DNA from: Drosophila pseudoobscura
Lineage: Eukaryota; Arthropoda; Insecta; Diptera; Drosophilidae
Direction of reading: 5' to 3'
Length of the DNA stretch: 64,000 bases
Assembly: GCF_009870125.1 (NCBI RefSeq)
Contig: NC_046679.1
Coordinates: forward strand, 23,250,001 to 23,314,000
In this document: one piece after another, positions 11,721-25,200 of the stretch
Layout of the letters: each line of letters begins with the position of its first letter
Position numbering within the stretch: the first letter of the stretch is position 1
The notes under the pieces: generated by a model
The model's database searches: none
The model's input: only the letters and a program-made list of their open reading frames with translations
What the model was told of the DNA's origin: nothing
Translations under genes and position numbers: made by a program

Positions 11721-12247
11721 GCTTCGCTGTGGTTTTTGTACTTATTGCTGTTGCTGTTGTTCTAGAAAAACTAGTTTCCTATCTAGAAATATACAGAAAT
11801 ATAGTCCTTCTCTGCTAGTATATAAAAACTTGCTTTTTTAGCGTTTAGACTTTGTAATAAAAGATTATATGGAATATATTTTTTTTCTTTGCATATACAC
11901 AGATATGTATCCCAACCAAAACTATTTCTATCTCATATATATTTAAATAATTTCATCACAATTATATATTTAAATTGTAATAAAACCTGAAAATACTGCC
12001 ATTATCATTATCCTATTAAAATGCTCATGTTGAACTAGTTTAGTAAATTGATTGCATTGCATGGGTTTTAATTGAATTATCAGCCAGGCCAGCTGCCGCC
12101 GCACTCAGTGTTATCATTATCTTCCAATCATTGATTATGATTTTCCATTAGCTAAATTGAATTTTCGAACTGAAAATGATTGGAAAAGTTCCGGGTTCCT
12201 CAGAGGTGGAGACCTCATGAAGAAGCACATTCCTTCAGAGATATGTG

Positions 12248-12321
12248 GGCGCCGTGGCTTAGTTGGTTAAAGCGCCTGTCTAGTAAACAGGAGATCGTGA
12301 GTTCGAATCTCGCCGGGGCCT
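12248..12321 (+). tRNA. tRNA-Thr-AGT: tRNA-Thr (anticodon AGT), copy 2
   Basis: Identical over all 74 nt to the copy at 4197-4270 but on the opposite strand. The cloverleaf, anticodon AGT, and A and B boxes are intact, and a TTTTT run follows about 35 nt downstream. The 3' flank is homologous to the 3' flank of copy 1, including the end of an intron and the start of a coding exon of the cysteine-rich gene. The 5' flank shows no obvious similarity. Confidence 0.95.
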
Positions 12322-12400
12322 TTGGGTCAAGTAATAAATATATGACTTTCTCTCTTTTTGTTTAGTGCAAGTATGCCAGACCGGCCCCCCTCAGCAACCC
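12322..12400 (+). pseudogene. Fragment of the cysteine-rich gene's intron 3/exon 4 copied with the tRNA
   Basis: After the tRNA, CTCTTTTTGTTTAG then TGCAAGTATGCCAGACCGG parallels the minus-strand CTCTTTTTGTTAG then TGCAAGTATGCCAAACCGG at exon 4 of the cysteine-rich gene (4132-4150 region). The exon homology fades after about 25-30 nt. No other exon of that gene is seen nearby, so this is a scrap of a duplication rather than a second gene. Confidence 0.7.
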
Positions 12401-15063
12401 ATATCAAATGTGGAGACGAGAGGAGCGGGTTATTATTTTTCATTTTCTATGCTTTATTTTTCGAAAAAAAACATTGCGTTGTGAGCACTTAAATGGCATA
12501 CAAATTGTCTCATTTAAACATTGAAACGCTTCTGATTTCACAATTGCAACGTCAATGGCAATTTGTAGTGTTGTCAGTTTGTGGAATAGAGATTCTAATG
12601 AGTTGATTGAAGGCTAGCTGGGTAGCTGGCTAGCTGGATGGATGGATGGATGGTTGGATGGATGTATGCTCTACTACTAGTCCCTCTCTCGGTCTCCCAG
12701 GCTATTTGATTAGTGGTCCCCACAGCAAAAATTGACTCTAGCGAAACGGCAGCGGCGGCAAATGTCCATCAAATGTCACGATCTGACTGTGCAGATCAAT
12801 CGATCGGTTGCAATCGATGGATCGTGCAACGGAGTGCTGCTCGGAGACAAGGCAGGGAGTGTAATTACACGAATCACGCAACTGAAATGGCATACCAATA
12901 CACGTTTCCCTAGGCCTAGGCACTGCCACTGCCCCGTCGGGGTGGCGTACTTTCGCTTTGACCTTGCAACCGCATTTTCCACTCCAATCAACTCCACTGC
13001 CAGAGGGATGAGGGATTCGGCCAGCTGTTCTTACAAGACGTCCCTGTACCTCTCCCTATTCACCCTGTCAGTGTCAAAGTCGAAGGGCGTTGCCTCATCA
13101 TCCGTTGCTTATCCGGGATTAACTTTGCAACACATGACTGAGCGGCCCGGTCCGATCGTTGGCACAGCCAAGTGCCATCCATAGGACCCTTGAGGGGCTT
13201 AACATGTGCATCTTTGGGATACATTGACAGGTCCTCTGGGCCGCAGAAATTATGTTGCCATTGAGCCGAGCGGCGGGGCAGCTACAGTCTCCTGCAATTA
13301 TTTATTATCCTGTGTGTGCCCGCAGCCATTGCCACTCTTGTTCTGCCTCTAGAGGACGGGGGGCGGGGGGTTCTGCCACAACCTCTTCATCTGCAGCACC
13401 ACCTTCCTCTCCTGAAATCACTGCCGCCAAGTCGTCCGTCGCCATTTAAGTTTATTCTTTCTTTCTTTTTTTTTATGGTTCCCTCCACTTTTGTGTTTCA
13501 TAAATTTTCGTGGTTGATTTTTTCCCATTGCCTTTATTGTTGTTGCCAGAGCGAGATGGTTGTCCTCAGAGAGGGAGAGCGCACTCTGGCGTGGATGGTG
13601 TCTCCACCCATATTCCAGTGGCTCATTTCCACTGGGAGCCTCTTTCCCAGATTTTGAGTGGCATTTTGAGTGAGACTTTGACTGCCTGCCGATTGAGGCT
13701 TGTGTTCGTTCGGTGCACGAGTGTGATTTTACCCAGATATCATCGTAATGAATGGCTCTAACAGATCGTACGCGTAATGTTAGTGATTTTAAAACGATTT
13801 TTGGAATTTACACTAATTTACACAACAAATTATATGGAATCTATCCGGTAAAGATCTATAAACCGATAATAATATTTCGTTGAATTGGTTTCTTTACAGA
13901 GTGATAATTGAGGGGAATTCAGGCTTAAGTTTTGGATTAGAAAATCTATGTTTCATCTCAGTAAAATCTCTACTAAAAATTATTAGCGTATCTGTTTTTA
14001 GACAAAGGACATCTGAATACCAGTTAATCTTCGATTACATCGGATTTTGGACATTTTTAAGATGGTTTTTCTGTTGCTAATCGGTTAGGAGTTCTTATCG
14101 CTTGGCTATCCATCTATTCGGATATCCCTTTTTGAGCATCCGATTTTAGATACATGTTTGAAAGATTATTTTCCATAATTTGTTTAGGGACATCCTATCA
14201 TAATCTTTGGAAAGGCTTTCTATACTTTTCTTGGGAATTTACTCTATTTTATGCATCTTGAGGTTTACTTTTAATGTTACTGGTTTGCTTGAACTATCCA
14301 CTTTAAAATTAAGGTTAATACCCTGACATAATTTGACCTCAACTTTTTCCCATATCTGTGAATTCCGCCCACTATTTATGAGCTCTTTTATTTAACTTTT
14401 ATCGCTTTTTAAATGTCATATTCTCTATGTAACATGTCCAAAGGCCTCACATCATATAACATATGGGGAGTAGATGTTTCCCCCTTTTATTTTCATAATA
14501 CATCTCCATAATTTTCTTAATGAACGATTTTCTGTGTGAAGGTTGCCATTGTCATTGTGGCGGAATGTGAAATGAGGACAAAAGTCGGTCGCTCCAGTGC
14601 CTTGACAGTGCGTTGGACAGAATATTAATGGTACTCCAGCTATTATTTTGGATTTGCTTTAGATTTCGTGGAGTAGATTTTGCTTACACAGAGCTATAGG
14701 TGAGTTTATAATCGATAGAAAATGCCTATCAAAAGTTGTACAAATCTAAAGGAAAGCCAAATCTCCAGCAGGAATACCTTTATTGTTTTTACTCGGTTGT
14801 TGCCAATTGCACACACACACACACACATACAGGTCTGAAATGTGCGTGTGTGCCCCCTACATACCCTATGTCCCCCACCTTTGGCTCCAACTCCTCCTCC
14901 GCTGTTGTTGAATGCATTTTCAATGGCATTTGTGAATTGCAATTGGCTTGTAATTGCTATATTTAGCGTAATGGCAGTCAAGAACCTCGCATTATGTAAG
15001 CATTACGGAAAACGTATACGGATGCATGTAATCGGTTGCAACTTGCAACCCACCACCCACCCA

Positions 15064-15115
<52 letters not shown>

Positions 15116-18100
15116 AGTGCTCCAATAGAGGCCATACCTCTTGGGACTTTCAATTTCGATGTCATTAAAGCGGAAACCTTCAGTGAAACTGGGTTACATT
15201 CCACCGGAGAGAGGGCCCTCACATAACCTTTAAAGGAAAGGCCCCCCCATAACCTCTATGAGGCATTTTAGACATTGAACTTTAGTTTGAGCACAAAATT
15301 ACAAGTTCATAAATCACAAATATTTGTGTGTTTCGGGTTTTTATGGCATACAAATTCTCACAGCATCGACACTGCGACTGGGACTGGGACCTGGGACTTG
15401 TCCCCATGTCAAAGTTCTTCGATGTTTGGCATTGGCCGCGCCAACAGCTTCTGGGCAAGAACAACAGAAATAAGATGTATAATATGCATATCGAAATCTG
15501 AATACTCTATAGGGAAATAGGTTGGTAATATTTTTAATACCCAAAGTTATCCCTAGGGATCTGTGGGGAACTTTACTATAAAAAGGTGTTTACGAGAGGA
15601 ATCTGTCTCGATTATAAAGACAATATAAAGTGTATGGAACACAGATCGGCCCTAATACATGGATTTCTTACACCAAAGTAGATGATTATCAGAGATTATC
15701 TATGCTAACAACTATTTTCTTTAGTTCTTTAAGCTGCGATACAGATATATATTGCTACTTAATAACTTACTTTAATCAGGTTTAAGCCATAATATCACTG
15801 ATATCACCCAATACAACATATGTACTATGTAAATTCGCTGGACAACCAAACACAAACCAAATACAGATACGAGTACACCCCCGTTCGTGTTGAGGGCATG
15901 CCAACAACAAATATTCAACACATGTCCTGTGTCCTCAGTGTAGAGATTGGAATGAGGTCTGGATTCCGGGGGCCAGAAGACACCAGCAGCAGCAGGCAGA
16001 CCTCGACAAGCGCCAGTCACCAGTGGAGTCTCTGGCTCTGGCTCCGACTCTGAATCCGACTCTGAATCCAACTCCAACTCTGACTCTGGCGCGGCTTTTC
16101 GCCTTGTTTACGCTAAGATGGCGTATTGTATAACATCATTATGTGGACTTCGTTCATGTTCATGTCATAATTTTGCTTTGCTCTCTGGCTATAGAGTGAG
16201 CATCGGAGTCAGATCAGAGTCAGAGACTCCAGAGGCAGCATTCCAAGCGCCAGCCTCAAACCCAGTCTCATCTCCAGCCGCGTCTGCGCCTGGAGCTCCA
16301 CCAGGCTTTGGTTTGAGTCGCGAATCGGGAATCGGCATCGGTATTGGCATCAGAATTTTGCGGTCGCTGTTTGTGCCATGTTTGGGGCTGCGTAATTAAA
16401 AATAAATTTTCGCGCTCTAAGCGAACAGGAGCGGAGTTTGGGGCTACTTCCAGGCAGCTTTGAAGAGAGAAACAGGTGTAGTATTTATTTATTTTACTTC
16501 GATTTAAGTGATCGGAAAATGATAAGGAAAAAATCAAGGTATTGACTAAGAATCTGGAATATATAAGACATAAATTTAAATCGCATCGTAAACATTTCCT
16601 ATTACCTTAATTTGATCACATTCTTTTGGGGATAGATTATATATTTTATATATAACTTCCCTAACTTTACTTTCATCTAGAGGATATTCTTCCTTATGCT
16701 CAAGCTATACCTATAGGTCTGAAATAAATAATGATTAGATCTTAGCTTTTCTATACTTTCCTGAACTTTCTTTATTCTTTCTTGATTTATGCTCTAATAT
16801 CTTCTATAAGGAAACTCTAAGAAATTGCTTTCCCACCTGTTCCTTTGCCTTCGAGAGCGCTCCTGTCCGCCATAGGCTTGCACAACATTTTTTGTTACTT
16901 TTTTAATTTAATGAATATTCTGGGACAATTTATTAGCGAACATATTGATTTCAGCGTTTGCCGTGTTTCATCGTTGTCCCATGAGTGCGCCTGCCTGGCT
17001 ATGGCCGAGGCTGTGGCTGAGGCTGTGGCTATGGACCCGAGCCGCACGTTGTTGTTGCAAAGTTTATACGGTAGTTACCAACATAAATAGCAGCAATTTG
17101 GCCAGACACCCAACAGCCCAAGCCCCGGAGAGAGGGCAAGCGAGAGCGAGAGATCCCTGGACTCGGACTGGGGCCCGATCCGGACGCAGTCGCAGCTTGC
17201 TGAACAAGCGTACAATTAATATGCCCCATGCCTGCCGCCGTCGCCGCCCGCACCACAGGCGGTCCCTCACACACAGGTCCACCGCGATCCTGGTGAGAGA
17301 CTTTTCGAAAACTTTTCAGCCTCGACTTGAACTCTGGGGGAGCGCTGTTGTTGCACAGTTTCAATCCTTTTTTTTGCCTCTCTTTGTTTTTGGTTTTGGT
17401 TGCATTTCGTTTTTTGGATCAGTCGAAAGCTGCTGCTGAGTGCGATTTATAGCTCTTAACAAATTGTTAATAAATATTTTATTTATATTGATGAGACAAC
17501 ACGAAATTATTCACAATTTACTCACTCGATTTGTGCGTGTGTGTGTGTGTGTGTTTGGTTACCCTCTGGGATTGCCTCCCGCTACTTTTGTGCTGCTCCT
17601 GATCTTTATAATTATACCCAGTGTTCAGTAATTGGAAGGGGGTTTTAGGCATACGCAGTGTTATGGGATGTAGATGGGAGTATCAAGATTAAGTTGTCCC
17701 GCCGTTACCTTTCTGTAATTGAATTTATCGAACTTAATATCGAAAGCAACCCTGCCTAATCGATAAACCTGTTTCTTTAGGAATCTTCCCAGCGACCCAA
17801 ACCGAAGCCAAGGCCGAAGCGGCTTCCACTAACTCCTCCTACCCTGCAGTTAGTTAGGGCATCCTCTAGTCCATCAAGCTCTTGCCCACTTGTGTATATA
17901 CTTTCCTCGAAACTTTCAGTTGATGAAATAATTTCCGTACACAGCTGCGCATTTGTTTCAATTACAGAGCCATCGGGTAGTCCGGGACAATGCGATCCCG
18001 TTGTGGTCTACCCATATGATTGATCTGTGTCCAGTGCTCCAGTCTTGCCGATGGCACCCTGTAATTAGCGCATGAAATGTTTTCGCTTTATTTATTATTG

Positions 18101-18649
18101 CCTTTTTTCGGCCAATTGAAATGGAATTTAAATGAGTTTAGTTGCGGGCACTCTCCACTCCCCCAGCACACCAGCACACCACCTCCTCTTCCACTATCAT
18201 GGTCAGCGGCTGTCAATCACAATGATTTATGTCGCCGCTTCGTGAGGAGCGAGAGAGACAGCAGATCTGACAGATCGGGAAGAGATATCTCTTCACTCCT
18301 CACTGAGTGTGCATTTGCCTACATATCAGCGGGGCAATTTATCTTTCCGCAGTTGCAGCAGCAGCAGCAGCAGAACTCATCAGGCGACGGCGGCCTCTTT
18401 CTTCCATAATCGCTCACCTCCCCAGCCCCGTTTTGCCTCCTCCTTCTCCCTCTGGAGAGGGGGAGGGAGTGGTACACAGTCCCAGGCCCCCATCCATGGG
18501 TCTGGCGCTTATGAAACTTATTTTTCATTTGAATTTCATTTCATTTCATTGCTTAATTGTCGCCGCTTTTGATGAATTGTTTGTTTGGATTTGCCGCGAC
18601 ATTTCTATAGTTCCTCCAAGTCCCCATACCTCCTCTTTTTCGTTTGAAC
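12401..18649. other. Gene-free interval upstream of spineless
   Basis: No supportable gene. It contains a GGAT microsatellite (12,635-12,664), AT-rich sequence at 13.8-14.5 kb, (CA)n at 14,810-14,826, (AC)20 at 15,071-15,110, (GT)n at 17,533-17,554, and degenerate hexamer repeats (ACTCTG/GACTCT about 16,025-16,090; GGCATCGGTATT-like about 16,325-16,350; GAGGCTGTGGCT about 17,007-17,031). A PHO/YY1-type AAGATGGCG lies at 16,115-16,123. The open frames here mostly translate low-complexity sequence. Confidence 0.5.
15071..15110. repeat. (AC)20 microsatellite
   Basis: Uninterrupted AC dinucleotide run of 40 bp, preceded by a looser ACCCACCC stretch. Confidence 0.95.
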
Positions 18650-18650
18650 A

Positions 18651-19245
18651 CATGTCACCGCGAGGTGGGAGGTTGAAATTCGCACCAGGGCTGCGTAGCT
18701 CAGGAAATCAAAGCTTATCATCGATTAACAATCGATATATGAACGATGACTTGCAGGCTCTTTGGCATGGCATTGCTTTTCGATATTTTCCCCGAAAACC
18801 ATAGCTAAACTAAGCTTTTCAAAGAGATGTTCTGATATCCATGAAAATAATTCTATGGCCTCTTATTTGAGTAAATGAAACTCCTCTGACTTCTCCGCTC
18901 TTCTGCCTGGACTTTCGAATCTTGCAAAAGTTTCCTGCTCTCTCATGTCTGCTCTCCACATGTCATTGCGAAATGTGAGGTTATCTTCGCACCAGGGATG
19001 CACAACTCCCCAAATCAAAGCCTATCGCAAGGCAGCTTTTGTGTCCATAAAAACGATTCTATGGCCTCTTATTTGAGTGATTGAAACTCTTCTGACCGTT
19101 CTTCTCCCTTGGTGGACTTTCTAAACTTGCAAAAGTTTCTTTCTCTCTCCGATAACCACATGTCATTGCGAAATGTGAGGTTATCTTTGTACTAGGGGTG
19201 CACAATTCGCCAGATCAAAGCCTATCGCACGGCAGCTTTGCCATC
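18651..19245. repeat. Three tandem copies of a ~200-bp non-coding unit
   Basis: Copies begin at CATGTCACCGCGAGG (18,651), CATGTCATTGCGAAATG (18,959) and CATGTCATTGCGAAATG (19,159). Copies 2 and 3 are 200 bp apart and closely similar along the whole unit. Shared blocks include CGCACCAGGG, ATCAAAGCCTATCGCA, GGCAGCTTT, ATTCTATGGCCTCTTATTTG and CTTGCAAAAGTTTC. Copy 1 is more diverged and carries about 108 bp extra, including ATCGATTAACAATCGAT. The unit has no coding potential that I can see. Confidence 0.85.
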
Positions 19246-22200
19246 TATTACTTAGACACATAGCCGTCTCCTGCTTTGAGGAAACTTCTGTAGAATCATA
19301 ATTTTAGCATTGCAGCCCTGCCCTTTTGATAGCATCTTCTGCCTGGGGGGGCCTTTCATACTCGTTGCCTGGCAGATGTTTCCCCTGTAATTTGGCATTG
19401 TTAGCCGTCTGCTTCGATCTGTGCTCTGTTCGTGCTGCAGTCAGTCAGTCGGTAGTTTTTGGTCGCCATCTTGGCTACCTACTGGAGCCATTTACATTCG
19501 TCTGAGACGGCCGAGACATTATCGTTGCTGGCATCTCAATTTACCAATCAAATAACAAATGCGCCGCCAAAGCTGCTTATTAATGGCGGCCAACGGTTGA
19601 AACGCGGCACCGTCAAAACTCTACCAACTCCATTCCGATTCCCATTCCCATTCCCAGATCCATCTCCCATCTACCAGATTCAGCTTTCAGCTTTCAGTCT
19701 CAGCCTCAGTTTCAGCCACAGCACAGCCTTAGCTTCATATAATTTCCACGAAATCTCCATTGTCGATAATAATTGATTTGATTGATGCTTCGACGGCTGC
19801 TGATGTTGCCCCTGCCACTTCCTCCGTTGTTGCTGCTCCTGCCACTGCTGCTGCTGGTGCTGGTGTGGTTGCGGCTCTTTCCATTGTTGATTGGTCCCCA
19901 CAGATTCGATTCCCTTCTTTTTGTTTAGGGAGCAATTACGTGGAGCTTGGTTTTTGATCTTTGATAGAGAGACCAAAGAAAATGGCGTTATTCAACATCC
20001 AATCGATGAATGGAAATAGATTTTTATATGAAATATCGAAGGGTATAGGATAATTTTAGATGAAAGAGAGCTAGTACTGGTCGGGAATCCCTCGAAGAGA
20101 TACCAATTACTGCAAATGGAGTGATGGATATTATACCTTAATTATGATGTGGTTTAACCTTCGAAAATGGTTTCTTATGTTGGTTCAGCAGAACATTTTT
20201 ATGGAGCACCTCTGCCAACCTTTTATTCCTGTTGATTTCTTACTAAATTTAAATTTTCTTTCAAATTCAAATTTCAAAGCCTTAAACATTAATTTGCTAA
20301 CCGCAAGATTATCTCCCTCTAAAGCTCAAGACCTGGATTCTAGCCGGAACATATTCATCCCCTCCAGCTGACCTCCTCCACTGCCAATGCTTGTTAACAA
20401 ATTACCTCAGAACAGAAATACAACGATCGCCGTAGGGGAATTTGCATGCTCATCACGAGGACGCCAGCTCAGATTACGATCGACATTCCTGTCCGTTGTC
20501 CGCTGTCCGCTGTCCGCCAGCTGACCTCAAGACCGTGTTTTGGGGGAGATCTAAGGAAACAAGTGTAAAATGTTTTGCAGGCAAATTGAGCAGATCGCCG
20601 GCACTGCATCGAGTAGTGTGAAGAGGCATTGCTATCGCCCATCGAAATCGTTGGTGTAGTTTTCACACAAAACAGGGAAACAAAAGCAAACTGACCCGAC
20701 GCTGAAATTCCACTTAAGTCCGGCTCTATATGCCTTTCAAAACGAAATTAATCTTCATTGGAAGCAATCGACAGGATGGCGGGGAAGAAGATCTCTTCTC
20801 AGATGTTGAGGAACGATCTTCGCTTGGATTGAAGCCGCCAAGAAAAATTAGCGCAAATGATTGACAGCCTAAATGAGAATTTAATGGTAAACTTTAGTTT
20901 TTTTTCTCGGTTTTTGTGTAGCTGTTGCTGGGGCTGTTCTTTGGGGATCCAAGACTCAGGGACCCCAGGCCCAGTTCGCTATAATTTGCCCAGAAATAAC
21001 CCTGAAGGATTGTTGCTGTAAAAAGTAAAAGCAAAATTGTTTCCAACCAAAAGAACCAAATAAATTGATACCAAATTGATGTTTGGTGTGTTCCAGGGAT
21101 CCAGGGACCTCTATAACGGTCTTTCTTTTGGGAGAAGCTTGTAGGAACTCTCCTTTAATTATTTCGAACCCTTTAGATACTCCTTCTTCCTTCCTTTGGT
21201 TCTCTGTAGGTATTGTCCCTCTCTTCCTGCACTCATCCTTCCTTCTTTGGATTCCTGAAGGTAGTCTCCCCCAATTCGTGTGATCTTTCTTCTTGTGGAC
21301 ACTCTCCTTCCCTCCTCCCTGTGGGTACATCGTAACCCTGTAGGCACTCTCCCTATCTGTTGGCATTTGAAATGCTTTATTTGCATTTTGATGCGACGAA
21401 AAGTTTCGGAACCGCAGGGACAGCTACGGGGCATGGGGTAGGGAGCTTAGGGAGGAGTGACAGAGCAAACATACAGAGGAAGGGAGATGGGAGACAGAAG
21501 TGCATTTTTGCACGCAATCCTTGCACCTACTGCAACAACTGCTGGCTGACTGACCTGACGTCACTCGATGGCGGCAAGCAGACAATTTATGCGCCTCTGC
21601 GGGCTGCCTTTGCCTTACCTTTTGCCTTACTTCACCTTACCTCTGTCAGGCAGTCAGTTATCGATATGTCTCTACATGTTGGAGCTCCTCGGCGCAGAGC
21701 TGAGCCGACACTGGCTCTGGCTCTGGCACTGGCACTGGCCCGACTCTGGTTCCACGATGTGCGTGTCATCAAGTTGGTCTAAAGTGACAGTCGCGATTTA
21801 ATGGCACAGAGTCGGTCAGCGAAGGCGTGCCCCCTCAGCACAGATAGATATGTATGTATGTAGTGTATAGGTATCGCACTCGTACTCGTATACTGAATGA
21901 ATAATCAATCGATTTCAGTTCAATTAGCACCTTTTAGTGTGCAAAATAGCGCTACCCAAACCCCAAAGACATCCCACTCGAAAGTACCTTTGATAGCAGT
22001 GCGGCTCCTGCTGCAACTCCTGGACCCTGCCTATCCTTCCTGTCCTGCCTGTCCTGTTCGGCTGTCAATTTCGCTGTCAGCGTTTGTCAAAAGTTAAGTG
22101 CAAGTAATACCTTCGATATCACCTCTCACTCGGAGCGGGGGAACATACGGGGGCTGTGGCAGTGGCAACGGGAATCAGTGCCTCAATGTCAGAGATATAT

Positions 22201-25200
22201 AAACATATATCTGCAAATTATTATTGTTGTTGCCATTGTACGAGTATGGCTTTGATAGAGCCGCAACCTTCACATAGAAAATCTTTCAACAAGAAAATTA
22301 CAGACGCTGAGAGGCATGCGTTGTTGAATGCGTGGCACTAGGAGGGGGCAACATTAGATAGGGGATTATGTGCACCACAGAACCACAGAATTTTGTTTTG
22401 GAAAGAGGAAACAGAAACAGGAAATTTTTAAAATTATGATTGGCTTAGAGTGAAATTTTGTTGGGTAATTATTTAGACGAAAATTGAGGTCCCTCTGGGG
22501 GATCTGCTGTCGGATCTGCTGTTCTGCCATATTCTGCGGTTTCCGGCAGGGAACACACAAGAGTCCAGATGCCTCCTGTCAATCAAACAGGGTCTCTCCC
22601 CTTTTCTGTTCTGTGGAGTACCTCCACTAAGTCCCTATCTGACGGCGCCTATCTCAAAAGAAAACCTAATCAGAGACTAATTAATAAACATTAATGTTTA
22701 AGACGGCGCAACGTCGCGCCTTCGGCTGCCGTTTAATTAATAATTATGCTATTTACATAACTAATTTAAATGAGTTGGTGGCAACATGTTCATGCCCAGT
22801 TTTCATTAGTGTTACTGCCTCCCATCTCTCCCCACTCGCCCCACTCGCCCCACCCCCCTGTCTCTGGCCTGTCTGGGGCGGCAGACAGATTTCATTAGCC
22901 GCCTTTTTTTTGGTTTTGACTAAGCCAAGATGTAACTAAACCAGAAAACCGGATAATGTAAGCCAATTTTGAATGCACGGCTGGTATCTGTGGGACTGAG
23001 ACGAATTGGGGAGTACCTTGGGATTGTAAAAGTCTGGGAATTAAATGTAAGAGCAATCTCTGAATGAAGAAATGAAAGGAAATTACTGGGCTGTGTATTC
23101 TATACGAGGTCTAACAGTTGGTTATTTTTATTGTATTTCAGCGCGATGCTCTTTCTAGATTACACACAATCATGAGGTTGGAGCAAAGAAATGATCTAAG
23201 GATAGCATTTAGGTCTTTCTTTATCGAATTTCGATGGAAACTGTTCTATTTCGTGGTAAAGAACATTCGTTTTCCTGCTCTCTGGGGTTCTTTTTAGCCA
23301 TGGGGCTTCCTTTTATTGGCTTTCCAAATTTGTAATTTTGGAATATACTAGATCAAAAAATATACTAGATTAAAAAAATATTCCAATTACTAGAATTCTT
23401 CCCTAATTTTGTTATAGAGTTTGAAAACATTCAAAGCTTGATCAAAATGGTTCCAAAAACAGTTTTTCCTTGTGGTAAAATCGATTTCCCAAAGCCACAG
23501 TTCATCCTTATAGGCCACACACCCCTCCCTGAATCTACACCAAGATCTAGAGCACCAACATCAGCCAATTAAAAGTATGTTCCCCTGCGGTTGTTGTTGC
23601 CAAAGATTTGCCAAGTCTCGGGCGTCGGCTAATTGCAATTAATTATTGCAGTAATCCATCATAGCTACTCAGAGACCGACCTGGGCTTCCAGTGAGTTTC
23701 GGTCGGTCTTCGAGCTCTGGGCATCGTCATCTGCCATGGCGACGGCGGCTTCTTTTTGGGCAAAACCACAAACAGAAACTGAAGTGGAAACACGCGAATG
23801 TCGTATAAGCAATTCCTTTTGTTTCATTACATTTTCCTTCTTTATGCCTTTCTGTGTTCGGCTAACTACATACATATAATGCAAAATGCAAATTAGTGCA
23901 GCCCAAACGAGTGGCCAACTGAAGAAACGTCATAAAAATTCGCTCAAAGTCAGAATGGATTACGAATTGCATCATGAAAAGGTTTTGTTAAAGGCAAAGA
24001 TAAGGAATGTGCCAAGGGAAATGGCCAAAAAGGGCGAGACTGTGGGGAAATAGTGGTAACGGGGAGGGGCAGTTATATTTGGGAATATTTTACTAGTATT
24101 TTGGGTGTTGTTTGAATCTTAAACAAGTCGAAGATTGCAAAATAATTGATTTCTTTTTAATATTGAAACTTTGCTATGAAATACAGATAAATGAAAGCGA
24201 ATGGTCTATTTTATTCCTTTGGAAATTTGAAGATTTATGTCATGGAAATCAAACTTAGATCCAAAATGACATTCCACGGCCTTCAGAGAACCCTTTAGTC
24301 GTTCCTCTATGTTGCCCACGTGTCCTTGTACCTCCGTCAATAATCGATGTACCAAAATAGATATCTCACAAATCGATATGATATTTTCCCACGAGCCCCA
24401 ACAGAATTCTTTCTTTAAGTGTCTGTACATCCATTTTCTTCTAGGTCTATGCGTGTTTTCCTGCTTTCCTATCAATTTCGCTTTCGATTGAAAGTTTTCT
24501 TGTGAATTGAAATGGAAGATTATTCAATGTTGTGACGTGTACTTAGGTCTAGCCTTACCGAAGAACGCACTGAATTCAATGGGGGCCCTGAATGAAGATT
24601 AACAATTGTGTGCGACAATTGTCAACTTTAATTATTTACTAATTGTGACTGAATTATGAGGAACTCTGGCGGCGGCGGACGCTTAATTGTCGGGTAATTA
24701 AACAACAACAACAATTGTTACAAAAACCAACAAATTGTTGGCTTGACTTTTAGTTTTTTTTTTCTTTTCTTTTAGTTGTTTTTTTTTCGGTTACAAACAT
24801 TTTTTGGGTTACATGGGAACAAAACAGGGGAATAAATACTTGGGGAGTGTATTTTAGGCCACGCCCAGCGAATCGTTTCGTTGTGTGCACGAGCGAGAGG
24901 GAGATAGTCACCACGGCAACAACATGGCGTGGTTCCATGCACTGGAAATTTGAGTGAAACTCAACTCTCGCCAGCGCATACACATGCACCCAGAGCGACA
25001 GATGGAGAGAGAGAGAGAGCGAAAGAGAGAAACGATACGTTTCAACGCCTCGCTCTCCAAAGTGCAGACAACCTCAGAGACTGAAAACAAAGGTAACAAT
25101 TGGAATTATACATCAACGATACGAACTCTCGGGTGCGGTGCCAGCAGAAACCAGTGCTGTTCTCTGGTTATTAATTATTCTAGTTTACACAATTGCACTT

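Larger units (their letters stand above)
5671..12247. other. Gene-free interval, probable distal spineless regulatory DNA
   Basis: No reading frame here has conserved features or fly-like splicing. The stretch 6,390-6,510 is A-rich with GA and CAG runs and looks like a fly 5' leader; the 82-codon frame after it (6,512-6,760) only translates simple repeats (PGPGPGP, SQTQTQMQTQT). 6,660-6,850 is rich in CAG/CTG and CCAGAC units. GT microsatellites occur at about 7,985-8,000, 8,580-8,605 and 10,890-10,903. Degraded dispersed repeats lie at about 8,250-8,530 and 11,660-11,720. 11,860-12,010 is AT-rich. Confidence 0.55.

Noticed and set aside
12322..12480. Second functional copy of the cysteine-rich gene
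   Set aside because: Homology stops ~30 nt into the exon, and no other exon is found on either side.
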